From an uncultured Dialister sp. (GTDB taxonomy: Bacteria > Bacillota > Negativicutes > Veillonellales > Dialisteraceae), in assembly GCF_900541605.1 (NCBI RefSeq), contig NZ_UQKJ01000040.1, positions 1 to 15,740 of the forward strand: DNA of 15,740 bases, written 5' to 3'. The notes beneath the pieces were generated by a model that had not been told where the DNA came from, searched no databases, and worked only from the letters and a program-made list of their open reading frames with translations. Position 1 is the first letter of the stretch, and each line of letters starts with the position of its first letter. Position numbers and translations under genes: made by a program. Of this stretch, positions 1-6,896 are shown piece by piece.

Positions 1-24
1 CGTGCCGTAGGCTGTTGAGCCTTC

Positions 25-52
25 CTAGCAGCTAGGAGCTAACAGCTAGAAG
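25..52 (+). repeat. Degenerate heptamer tandem array (4 units)
   Basis: Four consecutive 7-nt units fit the pattern CTARNAG (CTAGCAG at 25-31, the last unit CTAGAAG at 46-52) without any phase slip. An AGCGCCGC follows at 79-86, echoing the arrangement 'heptamer array, then GCGCCGC' seen at other intergenic sites in this window, but here I cannot draw the hairpin. Bases 1-24 and 87-122 hold nothing I can assign. Confidence 0.7.
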
Positions 53-122
53 CCCCCGCACGAATGACTCTATCCATCAGCGCCGCCCAACAGCTCGACA
101 AACTGAAATATTCCAATTTTCC

Positions 123-152
123 ATGACACTTCCCGCTTTACTAGGGTATAAT
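123..152 (+). promoter_or_regulatory. Sigma-70 type promoter of the cyclodeaminase gene
   Basis: A perfect -10 hexamer TATAAT lies at 147-152 and a near-consensus -35 ATGACA at 123-128, with an 18-nt spacer. Transcription would begin near 159, leaving a leader of about 60 nt before the ATG at 218. No operator is evident. Confidence 0.65.
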
Positions 153-217
153 ATTAATCAAAACCATGATATGCCCCACCGGCACGAATGGAATCCTATA
201 CTACTGAGGTGATTTGT

Positions 218-841
218 ATGGAAAAGAAAGCTTTCCGCCAAAGAACGATTGATGAATTTCTGGATGATTTAGGGAGCCGTACACCTGCCCCCGGCGGCGG
301 CGCTGCCGCCGGCCTACTGGGAGCCCAGGCCTGTGCCCTGGCTGAAATGGTGTGCCACCTGACGGCATCCAACAAGGCCTATGCCGAATTTCATGATAAA
401 GCCAATGAATATGCCGGCCTCTTCAATATGGCCCGTTCCATCTTCCTGGATCTCATGGATGAAGATGCCCAGAACTTTCTGGAACTCATGGATACGCTTC
501 GGGCCATCCGCAGCCTCCCCCTGGAAGAGCGGCAGTTAAAGCAGGTAGAAGCTTTCAAGAAAGCCATAGAAGCGCCCCAGCAGATGGCTCAGACCATGAG
601 CGACCTGCTCCCCAGTTTCACGAACCTGCTCCTCAAGGGAAATAAAAATGCCCTGAGCGATTCCATCATGGCTGCCCAGAGTGCCATCGCCTGCATCCAT
701 GCATCCATTATTAATGTAAAAATCAACCTGAAATATATTGATGATGAATTCTATGAGCATGAAATGAAAGATACCATCACCACCTGGGAAAATGCGGTTT
801 CCGCTATTGATGCTGTCCTGACGTATCAGGTGGACCTGTAA
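218..841 (+). CDS. Formimidoyl-/methenyl-tetrahydrofolate cyclodeaminase/cyclohydrolase family protein
   Basis: This 207-residue protein has the hallmarks of the FTCD_C family, the fold shared by the cyclodeaminase half of mammalian FTCD and clostridial FchA. It is expected to act in the cytosol on folate-bound one-carbon units, making methenyl-THF from formimino-THF or interconverting methenyl- and formyl-THF. Visible marks are TPAPGGGAAAG at residues 22-32, the acidic DEDAQNF near 82-88 and GNKNALSD at 141-148. The rest is helical, and the length is normal for a stand-alone member. I start at 218 because GAGGTGA (205-211) sits just upstream. An ATG at 188 would add ten residues without a ribosome binding site. 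The ClC gene follows after 63 bp with no terminator between, so co-transcription is plausible. The formiminotransferase half is absent and no histidine or purine degradation genes are nearby, so I cannot choose between deaminase and cyclohydrolase. Confidence 0.85.
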   Translation: MEKKAFRQRTIDEFLDDLGSRTPAPGGGAAAGLLGAQACALAEMVCHLTASNKAYAEFHDKANEYAGLFNMARSIFLDLMDEDAQNFLELMDTLRAIRSLPLEERQLKQVEAFKKAIEAPQQMAQTMSDLLPSFTNLLLKGNKNALSDSIMAAQSAIACIHASIINVKINLKYIDDEFYEHEMKDTITTWENAVSAIDAVLTYQVDL

Positions 842-904
842 CCGGAGACAGCCATTACAAACAATGAAATCCAATTGTTATACCGCCGGAAAAAGGAGGT
901 TTCT

Positions 905-2545
905 ATGAAAGAAGAAAACCCCTCGTCCCAGTCATTTAACCGGCAGCTGTTTCGGACCTACGTGGCTTTGGACAACTGGCACAAATTCCGGCTCCGCCTG
1001 TTCATAGAAGGGATCTTTGCAGGCATATTGGGCGGCCTTGCCATCAGTCTCTTCCGCTTTCTTTTGGGAAAAGCGGAGGAGATCCGTATTTTTGTGTATA
1101 ATGCTTTCCTCATTCCAGCACTGGAAGGGAAAAATATCCTGCCCCTGGCGGGGTGGATCCTGGCACTGGCCGTAACGGCCGCCGTCATGTATGCCATGTG
1201 CCGGTATGCCCCCATGGCATCGGGCTCCGGCATTCCCCAGGTGAAGGGCGTCATTCTCGGCCTGTACAAAATGAAATGGTTCCGCATCCTGTGGGTGAAA
1301 ATCCTGGCCGGTGCTCTGGGTATCGGCGCAGGCCTGTCCCTGGGCAGGGAAGGGCCATCCATACAGATCGGTGCCGTGGCAGCCCAGGGGCTGTCCCGTT
1401 TTCTGGGGCGGACGAGGATGGAAGAGCGGTACCTTATCACCAGCGGCGCCAGTGCCGGTCTGGCGGCTGCTTTCAATGCACCCCTGGCGGGCATGATGTT
1501 TGCTTTGGAAGAACTTCACCGGAACTTTTCCGGCGCCGTTCTTCTGCCCACCATGACCAGCGCCATTACGGCCACCATTGTGACCCGGTTCTTCTTCGGC
1601 AACAGCACCAGCTTCCATTTCATCAACCTGGTTCCCATGCCCACGGAACACCTGGGACTGGTAGTACTCATTGCCATCTCCGCGGGAATAGCAGGCATCA
1701 TCTTCAACTATGGGCTGCTCCATATCGGCGCCTTCTATAACCTGAAGATTTTCAAAAACCAGTACTATAAAATTCTCTTCGCCCTTCTGGTATCCGGCGC
1801 CTTGGGATTCATCCTTCCCCAGGTCCTGGGCGGAGGCAATAAGCTGGTGGACCAGCTGGCTGCTAACCACTACAGTCTGTGGTTCCTTCTTGTCCTCCTG
1901 GGAGCAAAGTACATCTTTACCCTCATCAGTTACGGATGCGGTGTACCGGGCGGCTTCTTCCTGCCCCTCCTCGTAACCGGTGCCCTCCTGGGTTCTGTAG
2001 AAGCAAACGTACTGGTTTCCCTGGATCTTATTAATGAAGTCTTTACGCCCAATATCATCATCATAGGCATGGTGTCCCTCTTTGCCGCCAGCGTCCGTTC
2101 CCCCATCACCGGCACACTGCTCATTCTGGAGATGACCGGTGACTTCGGCCACCTCATGGCCCTGGCCCTTGGATCGGCGGTGGCTTACATTACAGCGGAG
2201 CTTCTGAAGGGTGAACCCATTTATGATGCGCTCCTTGAAAAATCGCTGGCCACAAAGCCCGATAAATCCTGTGAAGAGGAAAGAAACATCATCGAAGTGC
2301 CCGTGGGAAGCGGCTCCATCCTGGAGGGCCGGAAGATTTCCGAACTGCCTCCCATGAAGCAGACCGTGGTCATCGATCTGAAGCGCCGGGGCGAAAGCAT
2401 GATACCGGATCCCGATATCAAACTGCGGGCAGAGGATTTCCTCTATATCCTCACGGCTTCCAAAAATGCGGAAATGCTGAAGCGGATGGGGGAAGAACAG
2501 GTTCCCCGGGACCACGTAAGGAGGAAATTTGACCGGCAGCGCTGA
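905..2545 (+). CDS. clcA: ClC-family H+/Cl- antiporter with C-terminal RCK_C (TrkA-C) domain
   Basis: This 546-residue polytopic inner-membrane protein exchanges chloride for protons. The ion-binding motifs are all present: GSGIP at 107-111, GREGP at 147-151 with gating glutamate E149, GVPGGFFLP at 346-354, and Y440 in the PIYDALL segment, the counterpart of the central tyrosine of E. coli ClC-ec1. The intracellular proton-path glutamate is present as E203 in FALEEL (199-204). With both glutamates kept, exchange rather than a passive channel is expected. Residues about 460-528 form a cytosolic RCK_C domain, absent in E. coli ClcA but common in Firmicute homologues, probably sensing a ligand. 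The start at 905 follows AAGGAGGT at 893-900; an in-frame TTG at 875 is less likely. The gene ends just before a terminator. Roles in acid resistance or chloride homeostasis are inferred from the family. Confidence 0.93.
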   Translation: MKEENPSSQSFNRQLFRTYVALDNWHKFRLRLFIEGIFAGILGGLAISLFRFLLGKAEEIRIFVYNAFLIPALEGKNILPLAGWILALAVTAAVMYAMCRYAPMASGSGIPQVKGVILGLYKMKWFRILWVKILAGALGIGAGLSLGREGPSIQIGAVAAQGLSRFLGRTRMEERYLITSGASAGLAAAFNAPLAGMMFALEELHRNFSGAVLLPTMTSAITATIVTRFFFGNSTSFHFINLVPMPTEHLGLVVLIAISAGIAGIIFNYGLLHIGAFYNLKIFKNQYYKILFALLVSGALGFILPQVLGGGNKLVDQLAANHYSLWFLLVLLGAKYIFTLISYGCGVPGGFFLPLLVTGALLGSVEANVLVSLDLINEVFTPNIIIIGMVSLFAASVRSPITGTLLILEMTGDFGHLMALALGSAVAYITAELLKGEPIYDALLEKSLATKPDKSCEEERNIIEVPVGSGSILEGRKISELPPMKQTVVIDLKRRGESMIPDPDIKLRAEDFLYILTASKNAEMLKRMGEEQVPRDHVRRKFDRQR

Positions 2546-2549
2546 GAAA

Positions 2550-2577
2550 GTGCCGGTTAATCCGCAAAGTCCGATTG
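2550..2577 (+). repeat. 28-nt repeat directly after a stop codon (copy 1)
   Basis: This segment begins 5 nt after the antiporter stop codon and matches 15694-15721 at 21 of 28 positions without gaps, with the core TTAAT-CGCA-AGTC-GATT. The second copy also starts just after a stop codon (at 15685). Function unknown; it could be a dispersed 3' end element. Confidence 0.45.
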
Positions 2578-2607
2578 TACATGTATTTCCTTTCATTTCG
2601 TCCATAA

Positions 2608-2646
2608 AAAAGAGCTTTGAAAATGTATCATTTCCAAAGCTCTTTT
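2608..2646. terminator. Bidirectional intrinsic terminator between convergent genes
   Basis: Two 18-nt arms (2608-2625 and 2629-2646) pair with a single mismatch (2620/2634) around a 3-nt TAT loop. The plus strand ends in CTCTTTTAATT and the minus strand in a run of five T, so one hairpin can stop both the antiporter transcript and the leftward gene, whose stop codon lies only 2 nt away. Confidence 0.85.
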
Positions 2647-2648
2647 AA

Positions 2649-3296
2649 TTATCTCCGACCTCTTCTTCTCATGGCCGTCCTGCCGGGACTTCCCCGCCGG
2701 ATAACCCGGGACGGGCGGGGCGCTTCTTCCGAAGAAGCGGAAGCTTTCCCTGTACCCAGTTTGCCGGTGCGGATAGCGGTCCTCTTGGCAATCATGAACC
2801 AACCCGCCAGCTTATCCGCCGTTTTCCCTTCGCCGCTGTTCTTTGCCATGCTGTCATTGGGGAAGGCCTTACGGTAATATTCCACCGCATTTTTGCTGTT
2901 CGTTTTGTCGTCGCCGGCAACGCTCTTAAATTCCATGAGGTTTTTTCCAAGGAAAACGATAAGAATCACCGGATATGCCGCCAGGGGATATACCTGCTCC
3001 ACAATGGAAAGAGCGATAATCACCACCGCCACCACAATGGCCGCCATGGCTGTGTATTTCTGCATATTCAGCATTTTCCGGAACTTGTCATCCATAGCGG
3101 AGAGCCAGATATTTCCGTTAGCCCGGAAATAATTGAGGAACTCCTTATCCCGGAAACTGCGGTCCCCTTTATGGTGGTCAATAATCTGGTCCACAATGCG
3201 GGCCACATTTTTCTGCATGCGGATCATCTGATACCCGATGAGGAATCCGATAGTCGTCACAATGACGGCAATTACAATAAAAGCCATAGAATCCAT
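2649..3296 (-). CDS. Unrecognised three-segment membrane protein with basic C-terminal tail
   Basis: I do not recognise the family of this 215-residue protein. It has an N-terminal hydrophobic segment at about residues 5-24. A polar, charged stretch at about 25-78 (RIVDQIIDHHKGDRSF and surroundings) could be helical. Two further hydrophobic segments at about 82-99 and 101-118 form a tight hairpin. A hydrophilic C-terminal half ends in a tail rich in Arg, Pro and Gly (from about 193), which could contact nucleic acid or anionic lipid. The start at 3296 is preceded by AGGGAG with a 6-nt gap; the ATG 33 nt upstream has no such site. It has its own promoter, and its stop codon abuts the shared terminator. 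The gene upstream on the same strand encodes a peptidoglycan glycosyltransferase, but the 154-bp gap and separate promoter do not argue for a functional link. Confidence 0.7.
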   Translation of the reverse strand: MDSMAFIVIAVIVTTIGFLIGYQMIRMQKNVARIVDQIIDHHKGDRSFRDKEFLNYFRANGNIWLSAMDDKFRKMLNMQKYTAMAAIVVAVVIIALSIVEQVYPLAAYPVILIVFLGKNLMEFKSVAGDDKTNSKNAVEYYRKAFPNDSMAKNSGEGKTADKLAGWFMIAKRTAIRTGKLGTGKASASSEEAPRPSRVIRRGSPGRTAMRRRGRR

Positions 3297-3372
3297 AAGA
3301 AACTCCCTGTCATAAAACGATACGGGCATCCTGCATGGAAAATGCCCAAAACCAGCTGTTACATATTCCTAT

Positions 3373-3401
3373 ATTATACTCACCACCGGGGCCATTGGAA
3401 A
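3373..3401 (-). promoter_or_regulatory. Promoter of the leftward membrane protein gene
   Basis: On the minus strand, TATAAT lies at 3378-3373 and TTTCCA (4 of 6 to consensus) at 3401-3396, with the optimal 17-nt spacer. Transcription would start near 3366, giving a leader of about 70 nt. Confidence 0.6.
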
Positions 3402-3450
3402 GACCGCAGCCCTGATACCGATACGAACCGCCACGGACAGATCATATTCC

Positions 3451-4362
3451 CTACTTCAGCCACAGGTGAAGTGCAGCCGTGGCCGCCTGTTCCGGCGTAA
3501 TATATCCTTCCTGGGCCATGAGGGCCAGGACCGTGGTCATCCGCTTAGCCCCCTCCTGGGGATGGGCGATGGGATCATAGGCCGATGGTGCCTGTGGCAG
3601 ACCTGCCAGCATGGCACACTGGGACAGGTCCAGGTCCTTCGGTTCTTTGCCGAAGTAAGTACGGCTGGCCTCGCCGACACCATAGGCGCCGTGGCCGAAA
3701 TAAATGGTATTGAGATAGAGTTCCAGAATCTGGTCCTTGGAATAATTATGCTCCAGCTGCACCGCCAGTGCCAGTTCTTCCACCTTCCTCGTCATGGTCC
3801 GTTCATTGGAAAGGAAGATATTCTTCACGGTCTGCTGGGCAATGGTACTGCCGCCCTCCACCGTTTCTCCGGCCATGTAGTTTGTGAATGCCGCCCGGCC
3901 CACACCGATGAGGTCGATGGCCCCATGTTCGTAATACCGCCGGTCTTCCGTAGCAATGATTCCTTTCTTCAAAAGGTCCGGAATCTTGTCGTAGGGGACA
4001 AATTTCTCTCTATGGACCCGGCTTTCCAGGGCCGGCTTGAAGTGGGCCACATCATTCCACTTCTCCTGTAACGTCTGTGCTTCCGCTTTGGTAGATTTTG
4101 GACTTGCCGGCAGCTCTTTCCCGGGATTTCCGCTATTGCTTTCTTTGGTACCGGATGAGGAAATACCGGATGCCAGGGAAGAGACCGTCCCCTTTATAGT
4201 GGCCAGTACGCCCGTATCTTCAGCGGGGCGGCTGTCTTTCTGTGCCACCACCGCAGATGATGTGTGGGACTTCACCGCATTCCGGGAAAGCTCATCTCCC
4301 TGGGAGATGCCCCAGTACACCGCTGCCCCCAATATCAGTAACAGAAAAAGAAATTTCTTCAT
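3451..4362 (-). CDS. Monofunctional GT51 peptidoglycan glycosyltransferase
   Basis: This 303-residue membrane-anchored enzyme polymerises glycan strands from lipid II on the outer face of the cytoplasmic membrane. An N-terminal hydrophobic anchor (residues 2-18) is followed by a low-complexity Ser/Gly/Lys/Pro linker (about 30-95). The GT51 domain then runs from about 120 to 290. Conserved motifs are TEDRRYYEHG at 138-147 with catalytic E139, GGSTIAQQTVKN at 170-181, RKVEE at 192-196 with the second glutamate, and ILELYLNTIYFGHGAYG at 212-228. No penicillin-binding transpeptidase domain follows, so it is monofunctional, as in MtgA or Sgt proteins. The start could be either of two adjacent ATGs (4365 or 4362). 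I use 4362 because it is better spaced from AAGGAAG. The long linker is unlike the compact MtgA of Proteobacteria. Confidence 0.92.
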   Translation of the reverse strand: MKKFLFLLLILGAAVYWGISQGDELSRNAVKSHTSSAVVAQKDSRPAEDTGVLATIKGTVSSLASGISSSGTKESNSGNPGKELPASPKSTKAEAQTLQEKWNDVAHFKPALESRVHREKFVPYDKIPDLLKKGIIATEDRRYYEHGAIDLIGVGRAAFTNYMAGETVEGGSTIAQQTVKNIFLSNERTMTRKVEELALAVQLEHNYSKDQILELYLNTIYFGHGAYGVGEASRTYFGKEPKDLDLSQCAMLAGLPQAPSAYDPIAHPQEGAKRMTTVLALMAQEGYITPEQAATAALHLWLK

Positions 4363-4402
4363 CATGCTTCCTTTGGTAAAAAACACATTTTCTTTTCATT
4401 TT

Positions 4403-4408
4403 ATCATA
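4403..4408 (-). promoter_or_regulatory. Possible -10 element for the GT51 gene
   Basis: TATGAT reads on the minus strand at 4408-4403, about 40 nt upstream of the start codon in an AT-rich stretch. I find no convincing -35 and no TGn extension, so the call is weak. Confidence 0.3.
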
Positions 4409-4519
4409 TTTAGAATAAAAGGGCAGTGGCCTTCAGATAGAGCCGACCGAAACAGCCTGACAGCGGGCAGCTCAAGGGGAACAGGCTACACCCAAAGGGG
4501 GCAGTGCACGAAAAGATTC

Positions 4520-4677
4520 GGAATGAGGAATGGCAGCCCGACGCATCAAAACCTGGAGGTTCTGCATAGGACCTTTATCTCCAGAGGTCTGCATGCTCGG
4601 GGACAGGGATATATAAAACCGGCAGCGCTATATAAGCTGTGGGCCGCCTCCATCATTCCTGATTCCTCACTCCTGAT
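4520..4677 (-). repeat. Composite intergenic repeat, copy D, with inverted heptamer arrays at its ends
   Basis: At 4621-4648 lies an imperfect hairpin (GGCAGCGC / GGGCCGCC) with a 12-nt loop. It is followed at 4650-4677 by four in-phase 7-nt units, read on the minus strand as RTSAKGR (for example ATCAGGA, GTGAGGA). Hairpin plus heptamers match the copies at 7886-7933 and 12062-12111, including the 12-nt loop. At 4520-4533 two heptamers, GGAATGA and GGAATGG, stand in the opposite orientation, so the 158-bp segment is bounded by inverted arrays like a miniature element. Its interior (4534-4620) resembles the other copies only weakly. The rest of 4387-4738 shows no gene. Confidence 0.6.
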
Positions 4678-4739
4678 TATTTGCGTTCCCCCTCCTTCTC
4701 CCGGCCCCGTATCCATCCCATGCAGAGGTCCCCTAAATA

Positions 4740-4748
4740 TGGTATAAT
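4740..4748 (+). promoter_or_regulatory. Extended -10 promoter of gyrB
   Basis: TGG immediately precedes a perfect TATAAT (4743-4748). The hexamer 17 nt upstream is not -35-like, which fits an extended -10 promoter. The leader to the gyrB ATG is about 85 nt. Confidence 0.6.
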
Positions 4749-4838
4749 AACAGAGAATGCATATAAATATTGTATATATATAGAAACGACAGTAGTTCAT
4801 GCATATGGACACTGTATTTTTTTGTCGAGGAGCAATCT

Positions 4839-6788
4839 ATGTCTGAAGAAATTCATGAAATCCAGGCCCACCATGCAGAAGAAAATGGCAAGAGCGACTA
4901 TGGCGCCAAGGATATACGAGTACTGGAAGGGCTGGAAGCCGTCAGGCTCCGCCCGGGCATGTATATCGGCTCCACTTCCGCCCGGGGGCTCCACCACCTG
5001 GTCTATGAAGTGGTGGACAACAGTATCGATGAAGCCCTGGCCGGCTACTGCACCCACATCGAAGTGACCTTGAATGATGACGGCAGCTGCACGGTCACCG
5101 ATAACGGCCGTGGTATCCCCACAGGCATGCATGAAACCGGAAAACCGGCCATGGAAGTGGTCCTGACTGTCCTCCACGCCGGCGGCAAATTCGGCGGCGA
5201 CGGCTACCCCATTTCCGGCGGCCTCCACGGTGTAGGTATTTCCGTAGTCAACGCCCTGTCTGAATGGATGACGGTCACCGTCAAGAGAGAAGGCCACTTC
5301 CATGAAATGAAACTGTCCCGGGGCGACGTGACAGAGCACATGAGAACCTACGGGGAAACCGACGAAACCGGTACCTCCGTCACCTTCAAGCCGGATATCG
5401 AAATTTTCAAAGAAGGCATTGACTTCGACTACGAAACGCTGAAAATCCGCATGCGGGAACTGGCTTTCCTGAATAAGGGCCTCACCATTACCCTCACCGA
5501 TAACCGGGACGGTGCCACCCACCAGGACGTTTTCCATTATGCCGGCGGCATCACGGAATTCGTTCAGTTCCTGAATGAAGGAAAAGACCTGGTAGACCCG
5601 TCGGTTATTTCCTTTGAAGGGGAAAAAGACCGGGTCATCGTGGACATCGCCATGCAGTACCAGATGGGCTACAGCGAAAACATGTACACCTTCGTCAACG
5701 ATATTAATACCGTAGAAGGGGGCATGCACCTGGCCGGCTTCCGTACCGCCCTCACCCGGGTGCTCAACGACTACGCCCGGAAGAACGGCATTCTGAAGCA
5801 GAATGAAGACAACCTTTCCGGCGATGATGTACGGGAAGGTCTCACCTGTGTCATTTCCGTCAAAGTACCGAATCCCCAGTTTGAAGGACAGACAAAGACA
5901 AAGCTGGGCAACCTGGAAGTCAAGAGCATCGTTGACTCCATCGTATCAGAAGGCCTGAAGACCTACCTGGAAGAGCATCCCCAGGAAGCCCGGGCCATCG
6001 TAGAAAAAGGCATCACCGCCAGCCGGGCCCGGGAAGCTGCCCGGAGAGCCAGGGAACTGACCCGCCGGAAAAACGCGCTGGAAGTTTCCAGTCTCCCCGG
6101 AAAGCTGGCAGACTGCACAGAACGAGATCCAAAGCTGACAGAGATTTACATCGTCGAAGGGGACTCCGCCGGCGGCTCCGCCAAGTCCGGCCGTGACCGC
6201 CGCTACCAGGCCATCCTGCCCCTTCGCGGCAAAATTCTGAACGTAGAAAAAGCGCGGCTGGACCGGGTGCTGAATTCCGATGCCATCCGCACCATGATTA
6301 CCGCCTTCGGCACCGGCGTCGGCGAAGACTTCGATATCACGAAGCTCCGGTACTACAAGATCATCATCATGACCGATGCCGATGTGGATGGTGCCCATAT
6401 CCGCACCCTGCTCCTGACTTTCTTCTACCGCTACATGAAGCCCCTTATCACCGAAGGCCATGTGTACATTGCCCAGCCTCCGCTTTACCAGATTCGTAAG
6501 GGCCGCCAGAAATACTACACCTACGACGACGATGAGCAGAACCGTTTGCTCGATGAAATCGGCCGTGACGGCTGCGTCATCCAGCGCTACAAAGGGCTCG
6601 GCGAAATGGACCCGGAACAGCTGTGGGATACCACCATGAACCCGGAACAGCGGGTTATGCTGAAAGTAGAACTCACAGATGCCATCGAGGCAGATCGTCT
6701 TTTCACCATCCTCATGGGCGATAAAGTAGAACCACGGCGCAAATTCATCGAAGAACATGCCAAAGAAGTCACAAACCTGGACCTGTAA
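4839..6788 (+). CDS. gyrB: DNA gyrase subunit B
   Basis: This 649-residue ATPase subunit of gyrase partners GyrA to introduce negative supercoils. The GHKL ATPase domain shows E57 in YEVVDN (catalytic base) and N61, DNGRGIP at 88-94 and GGLHGVG at 127-133. The transducer carries QTKTKLGN at 351-358, with the lysine that reaches the ATP. The Toprim domain has EGDSAGG at 440-446 and TDADVDGAH at 512-520 (metal ligands E440, D513, D515). The C-terminal RYKGLGEMDPEQLWDTTMNP at 583-602 is characteristic of GyrB. Length fits the Firmicute form without the proteobacterial insertion. The start at 4839 follows GAGGAG at 4827-4832; an upstream in-frame ATG at 4770 gives a non-conserved extension. ParE is less likely given the GyrB-type C-terminus. 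No dnaA, dnaN, recF or gyrA is adjacent: the gene is monocistronic between its own promoter and a terminator. Confidence 0.96.
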   Translation: MSEEIHEIQAHHAEENGKSDYGAKDIRVLEGLEAVRLRPGMYIGSTSARGLHHLVYEVVDNSIDEALAGYCTHIEVTLNDDGSCTVTDNGRGIPTGMHETGKPAMEVVLTVLHAGGKFGGDGYPISGGLHGVGISVVNALSEWMTVTVKREGHFHEMKLSRGDVTEHMRTYGETDETGTSVTFKPDIEIFKEGIDFDYETLKIRMRELAFLNKGLTITLTDNRDGATHQDVFHYAGGITEFVQFLNEGKDLVDPSVISFEGEKDRVIVDIAMQYQMGYSENMYTFVNDINTVEGGMHLAGFRTALTRVLNDYARKNGILKQNEDNLSGDDVREGLTCVISVKVPNPQFEGQTKTKLGNLEVKSIVDSIVSEGLKTYLEEHPQEARAIVEKGITASRAREAARRARELTRRKNALEVSSLPGKLADCTERDPKLTEIYIVEGDSAGGSAKSGRDRRYQAILPLRGKILNVEKARLDRVLNSDAIRTMITAFGTGVGEDFDITKLRYYKIIIMTDADVDGAHIRTLLLTFFYRYMKPLITEGHVYIAQPPLYQIRKGRQKYYTYDDDEQNRLLDEIGRDGCVIQRYKGLGEMDPEQLWDTTMNPEQRVMLKVELTDAIEADRLFTILMGDKVEPRRKFIEEHAKEVTNLDL

Positions 6789-6793
6789 TACAG

Positions 6794-6829
6794 AAACCCA
6801 CCTCCGTTTCCGCGGAGGTGGGTTTTTAT
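6794..6829 (+). terminator. Intrinsic terminator of gyrB
   Basis: A perfect 13-bp stem (6794-6806 with 6813-6825) closes a 6-nt TTTCCG loop and runs into five T (6823-6827). It starts 5 nt after the gyrB stop codon. On the minus strand the flanking T content is poor, so it may only weakly stop the LysR transcript. Confidence 0.92.
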
Positions 6830-6896
6830 TGCGCAAGTTTTAAGGCTGCAGAAGAGCAGCTGTCGGCTGCCGGATAGAGATGACGGCGCCGAAATT

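Noticed and set aside
25..52. CRISPR-type array
   Set aside because: Units are 7 nt long without spacers, and no Cas genes are present.
188..217. Longer start for the cyclodeaminase gene at 188
   Set aside because: It has no ribosome binding site, whereas GAGGTGA lies ideally before 218, and the extra ten residues are not family-like.
860..879. AACAAT/ATTGTT inverted repeat between the first two genes as a terminator
   Set aside because: The stem is AT-rich and only 6 bp, with no T run after it.
932..2605. Long open frame antisense to the ClC gene, on the minus strand
   Set aside because: It mirrors the antiporter codons, has low-complexity Gly/Gln/His-rich composition and no recognisable domain. 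GC-rich third positions produce such shadows; the same holds for 4797-5729, 5946-6836, 8435-9829, 12563-13390 and 14765-15667.
4546..4812. Minus-strand open frame in the gyrB upstream region
   Set aside because: It runs through the repeat and the gyrB promoter, has no ribosome binding site and no recognisable domain.
4839..6788. ParE instead of GyrB
   Set aside because: The overall length, the SSLPGKLADC segment and the C-terminal KGLGEMDPEQLWDTTMNP word are as in GyrB; ParE is less consistent.
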